Shown here piece by piece: positions 61,095 to 64,000 of a stretch of 64,000 nucleotides of DNA. The notes below the pieces were generated by a model. The model saw nothing but the letters and a program-made list of their open reading frames with translations. It did not search any database and was not told the DNA's origin. The first letter of the stretch is position 1. Every line of letters begins with the position of its first letter. The translations under genes were made by a program, and so were the position numbers. Origin of the DNA: Taenia hydatigena (taxonomy: Eukaryota; Platyhelminthes; Cestoda; Cyclophyllidea; Taeniidae); NCBI GenBank assembly GCA_036345935.2, contig JADWOT020000006.1, forward strand, positions 21,344,967 to 21,408,966, given 5' to 3'.

Positions 61095-61712
61095 CTAACC
61101 GTGATTGTCATTGTGTGTCTTTGTTTTCGCAGTTGGTAAGTAAACACCTGTCGGCTCCTTCATTTCGCTCCATTGGAGCATTATGAGCGATGAAGCATCC
61201 ATTGACGTATGGACTGTAGCCTTACATGCAAGCAGGCACCGTTCAAGGCATATATCCCAAACTTTTATTTGTGCATTGTTAGCGAAAGCCTTCAACAGTC
61301 TACCCAGAGTACGATTTAGTCCTTCCATCTCTGCATAGTTATAGGCAACTGCAAGTGTCGTGCGCGTCTTTGAAGCTAGCGCTTTCATCGCTATACCCTA
61401 TTTCGGGCACCTCGTATTGGCAAAATAGGCAAATGAAGAAAAGTGAGGCAAGCATCTCAGCGTTTGTACCTTCATGAGATCTGCCTTGTCTGCTTTCGTA
61501 AAGCAGCCTAAAAAAAGCTTATAGCCTCCTTGTTTCGGTAATATGTATTAAGCACATGTCTCCCCGTTTCAGTGCATACTCTTTCGCTGAGGCAATCTTG
61601 ATTCGTGTGGTGTGATCCCTGTGAGATAAGGCCTTTTAAATCCACTGCTGTTTCTACGACAATTAATGTAGGTTTGACAGAAACGCTCTACATCTGGATT
61701 GAACGAAGGCGA
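61095..61712 (-). pseudogene. Ty3/Gypsy integrase remnant
   Basis: From 61388 down, the frame reads TRTTLAVAY, then EGLNRTLGRLLKAF, WDICLERCLLA and HTSMDASSLIM, matching the integrase core region TRTT.AYHP, VERFNRTLK.LL, W...L...L.AYR and HSSTG.SPF. Farther upstream (about 61712-61580) PDVERFCQTYINCRRNS resembles the zinc-binding and linker part. Frameshifts and stops separate the pieces, and the catalytic acids cannot all be seen. An old, inactive element on the minus strand. Confidence 0.6.
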
Positions 61713-64000
61713 ATGGCACCTTTTTTCATGCATTAGGCATTTTTATTTTTCTCTAAATGCCGCAGCTGCTAATATATCTCTTGGAGAATCGCTAGGACTA
61801 ATGAGTCCGAGACTACCAAGCGTTTTGGACCTGTAACACTGTAGCGGCGAAATCACATATCATTTTTGAAACTCTTCGTCCTTCTTAATTAAGGAAACTA
61901 TATTAGACGCAACAATCACTGTTATTGCTTGGATTGCCTGCAAGACGGTAGTCTGCATTATTATTTACTTGACTGTACTCTAAAATCGTAGTGTCAAGAT
62001 AACTCGCACCTATGAATTACCGAATGGACCATTAAATATACACCTTCGCCGATTTAAGAGCTTGGGTTTCTGCTCTCTTTGTAAATGCCTTTACTGTCAG
62101 GTCATGTCAGAAGTGTCTAAAAATTGCGAAATGAGCAGGGACCCAAAGAGGGCTAAAAGGCTTCGTGTCCTTCTTGGCATTAGCGAACTAGCCGTTAACA
62201 TGCTCAATAGTCACTGACCATCTGATTTTTATGACTCGAAATGGTTGTATTAAAGAAGAGCATGGAATTTTACACAGGAACCGATAAATTGGGATCAGAG
62301 AAGAAGGAAGTTTAGGTGTCTGGTCTGCGGAAAAGCGGGAAGAGGAGAAAATAAAGTAGCGATACAATATCAAAATAGATAGGCAAAAAGTTAGTCCTCT
62401 GCTAATTGTAAATAGTTGGGACGAATTTAGAAGGAATCAATCAAAGCATTCAAAAGGACTATTTTTTATTTAAGTATCTGTTTGCAACGCTGAGTGGGAG
62501 AAAACCCACAGGCAAATTGTTTCATCATATAAATCGAAGTACTGGACGAGGATGCCACAGCACTGCTGCCACTGGTTTGTGCGAGCGTCTTAAAATAATA
62601 TGAAAATGCAAAATAGCACAATGCGTCTATTACCTAATAGACTGTTCTATAATTCTATACTGTAGGTGCTATTTTTGAATGCACTGCGCTTGAGGTTAAA
62701 ATCGCAGTAGACCTAGTAACTGTCAATCATATCCTTGCAAACACTTGGACATGTGCTGTCGTAGCATTTCAGCAGCTTAGTAAATCAACTCTATAGGCAA
62801 CTCTCAGGCTGATTGAGGGTGGAACCGAACTGAGGAGTGAATAACTTGACAAACCACATGAAATGGATAGCCAAATGGGGATTTTATGCCGTCAAGGGCT
62901 GTATCTTGCCACCAGTTAGTATAACCTCTGTCTTCCTCCCTTTCTGCGAAAAATATTTGGTGTCATTCCGTGTTTGACACCGCACCAAGTAAGGCAAATC
63001 GCAGAATATTGGATGTGTTAACCTACAGAGTGCATTAGGCTCTTGCGTTTTGTGATAATCTCCGCTGAAAGGCATTGTGGGGTGCGAGTCGTCGGTAGTT
63101 GCATGGATGAGTGACAACTCACCTAATATACTTGACCAAGGCATAGAATAGGGCAGTCAACAAGTAAGTTGTGATTTCCTATTAGTGCAACGTGATGTTA
63201 CTTGCATGAATTTGAAGTCGCATTTTGCCCAGCTAAGTAGTTCTTCTCCGTAGTATTCAATTTGATTATGCTAGATAAACACTTGTCGTTAGCTAATTGT
63301 TATCGTCAGCAATCTAGAAGGGCTACTTCTTGAATGCCTAGATTACTATTATAGAATTAGCAGTTCATGACTTTGGAAAATTTTGCAAAAGTTGCAGATT
63401 ATGAGCAAGGGGAATTGATAGTAGAAATGGACACTGGTCATAAAATACAGTGGTGAGTTTATCTTTGCAAAATGACATTTCCCTTTTATTTATTTTACGA
63501 CATGTTTTTAGGCTGATTTTCGCTAACCAGTGGGAAATGCTCTTAGTTTTTACTTGCTTAAATATTCCACCTTAACTATGGCTTATTTGCATGCAAAAGC
63601 GTAAATCTTACTTCCTTTTGGAGTGCTTGACCTTTAAAAAATTTCTCGACAATCCTGCTTTGCTACCTTGTAAATATTTTTTCCCGATTATTCCCTTCCA
63701 TTTCTCACAATCGCTTGAATTCCTTGGTCGGTCTTTAATGTCCTTGGTTTTTCGCTGATTCTTTTTTAGCCGACTTTGTTGCCTCTTATCATCTACTGTT
63801 CGTGACTTTTTAGAATCTGTCTCGCTTTTCCTCTGTCTCGCTCTTTTCCTCCTCCTTCATCTATTTATCCCTTAGTTCCCACAGACTTGCCTAATACGTT
63901 TCTTCCGTTCCAAACTCACCCGCAGCCTCTATTTCCATTAACCTGAAAACCCTGAGTTTTTCAGTCGCAAATTCCTTCTGCTAGTGCGCTCCCTCCTTAA
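61713..64000. other. Unassigned right end of the window
   Basis: No gene, RNA or repeat recognised. T-rich at the extreme end. Confidence 0.3.

Noticed and set aside
61790..61840. Hammerhead-ribozyme-like string (CTAATGAGTCCGAGAC)
   Set aside because: The core CUGAnGA has a substitution, the GAAA box is absent, and stem II does not close properly.
1..64000. CRISPR arrays, bacterial operons or rRNA genes
   Set aside because: No regularly spaced repeats, ribosome-binding sites or rRNA-like sequence; the DNA is eukaryotic with spliced genes.

Overview
The window is nuclear DNA of a eukaryote. Coding regions are split into short exons with GT-AG (once GC-AG) introns, some very small (31 bp in the ABCB8 gene, 54-55 bp near 49.4 kb). 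Gene content, intron style and short TG...CA solo LTRs suggest a flatworm, plausibly a tapeworm; this is inference, since no phylogenetic marker was compared. Exon joins were worked out by hand from splice signals, reading phase and similarity between paralogues.

Region 1 (0-40.3 kb) is the most unusual part. It is a cluster of paralogous genes, nearly all on the minus strand, that look previously undescribed. The fullest copy (40169-36035, 627 aa, eight exons, all phases consistent) encodes a TRIM-like N terminus (RING, B-box-like zinc finger, two coiled-coil exons) joined to three RRM RNA-binding domains. Sisters vary by module: 4925-1625 (RING, coiled coil, two RRMs, no B-box), 18196-13649 (RING, B-box-like, coiled coil, two RRMs plus a decayed RRM exon), 32276-29805 (RING directly followed by two RRMs), 29489-27431 (headless B-box/coiled-coil remnant), and a plus-strand pseudogene at 9906-11581 that is a near-identical inverted partial copy of the 36-40 kb gene. 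The four genes that keep a first exon share a promoter-proximal block with a CCAAT or CCAAT-like element.

Region 2 (42-58.1 kb) holds conserved housekeeping or signalling genes: a divergent 14-3-3 (minus, 43247-42292), an ABCB8-type mitochondrial ABC transporter (plus, 44306-49087), the 3' end of an unidentified gene (minus, 49590-49198), a ZFP36/TIS11-like tandem CCCH zinc-finger protein (minus, 51396-50752), a USP30-like mitochondrial deubiquitinase (plus, 53388-56623), and the 3' half of a Rho-family GTPase ending in a CaaX box (minus, 58065-57098).

Region 3 and the spaces between genes contain a family of about 185-bp TG...CA repeats. Three copies have matching 5-bp target duplications, which points to solo LTRs. 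Decayed Ty3/Gypsy-like pol fragments lie at 59-62 kb. Long stretches (5-9 kb, 18-27 kb, 32-36 kb, 62-64 kb) show nothing I can identify.

Functional reading (inference): the cluster proteins combine a ubiquitin-ligase-type RING with RNA-binding domains, so they could direct ubiquitination to ribonucleoprotein targets, with diversification by duplication and loss of symmetric exons. ABCB8 and USP30 are both mitochondrial-membrane proteins in animals, but their proximity here may be chance.
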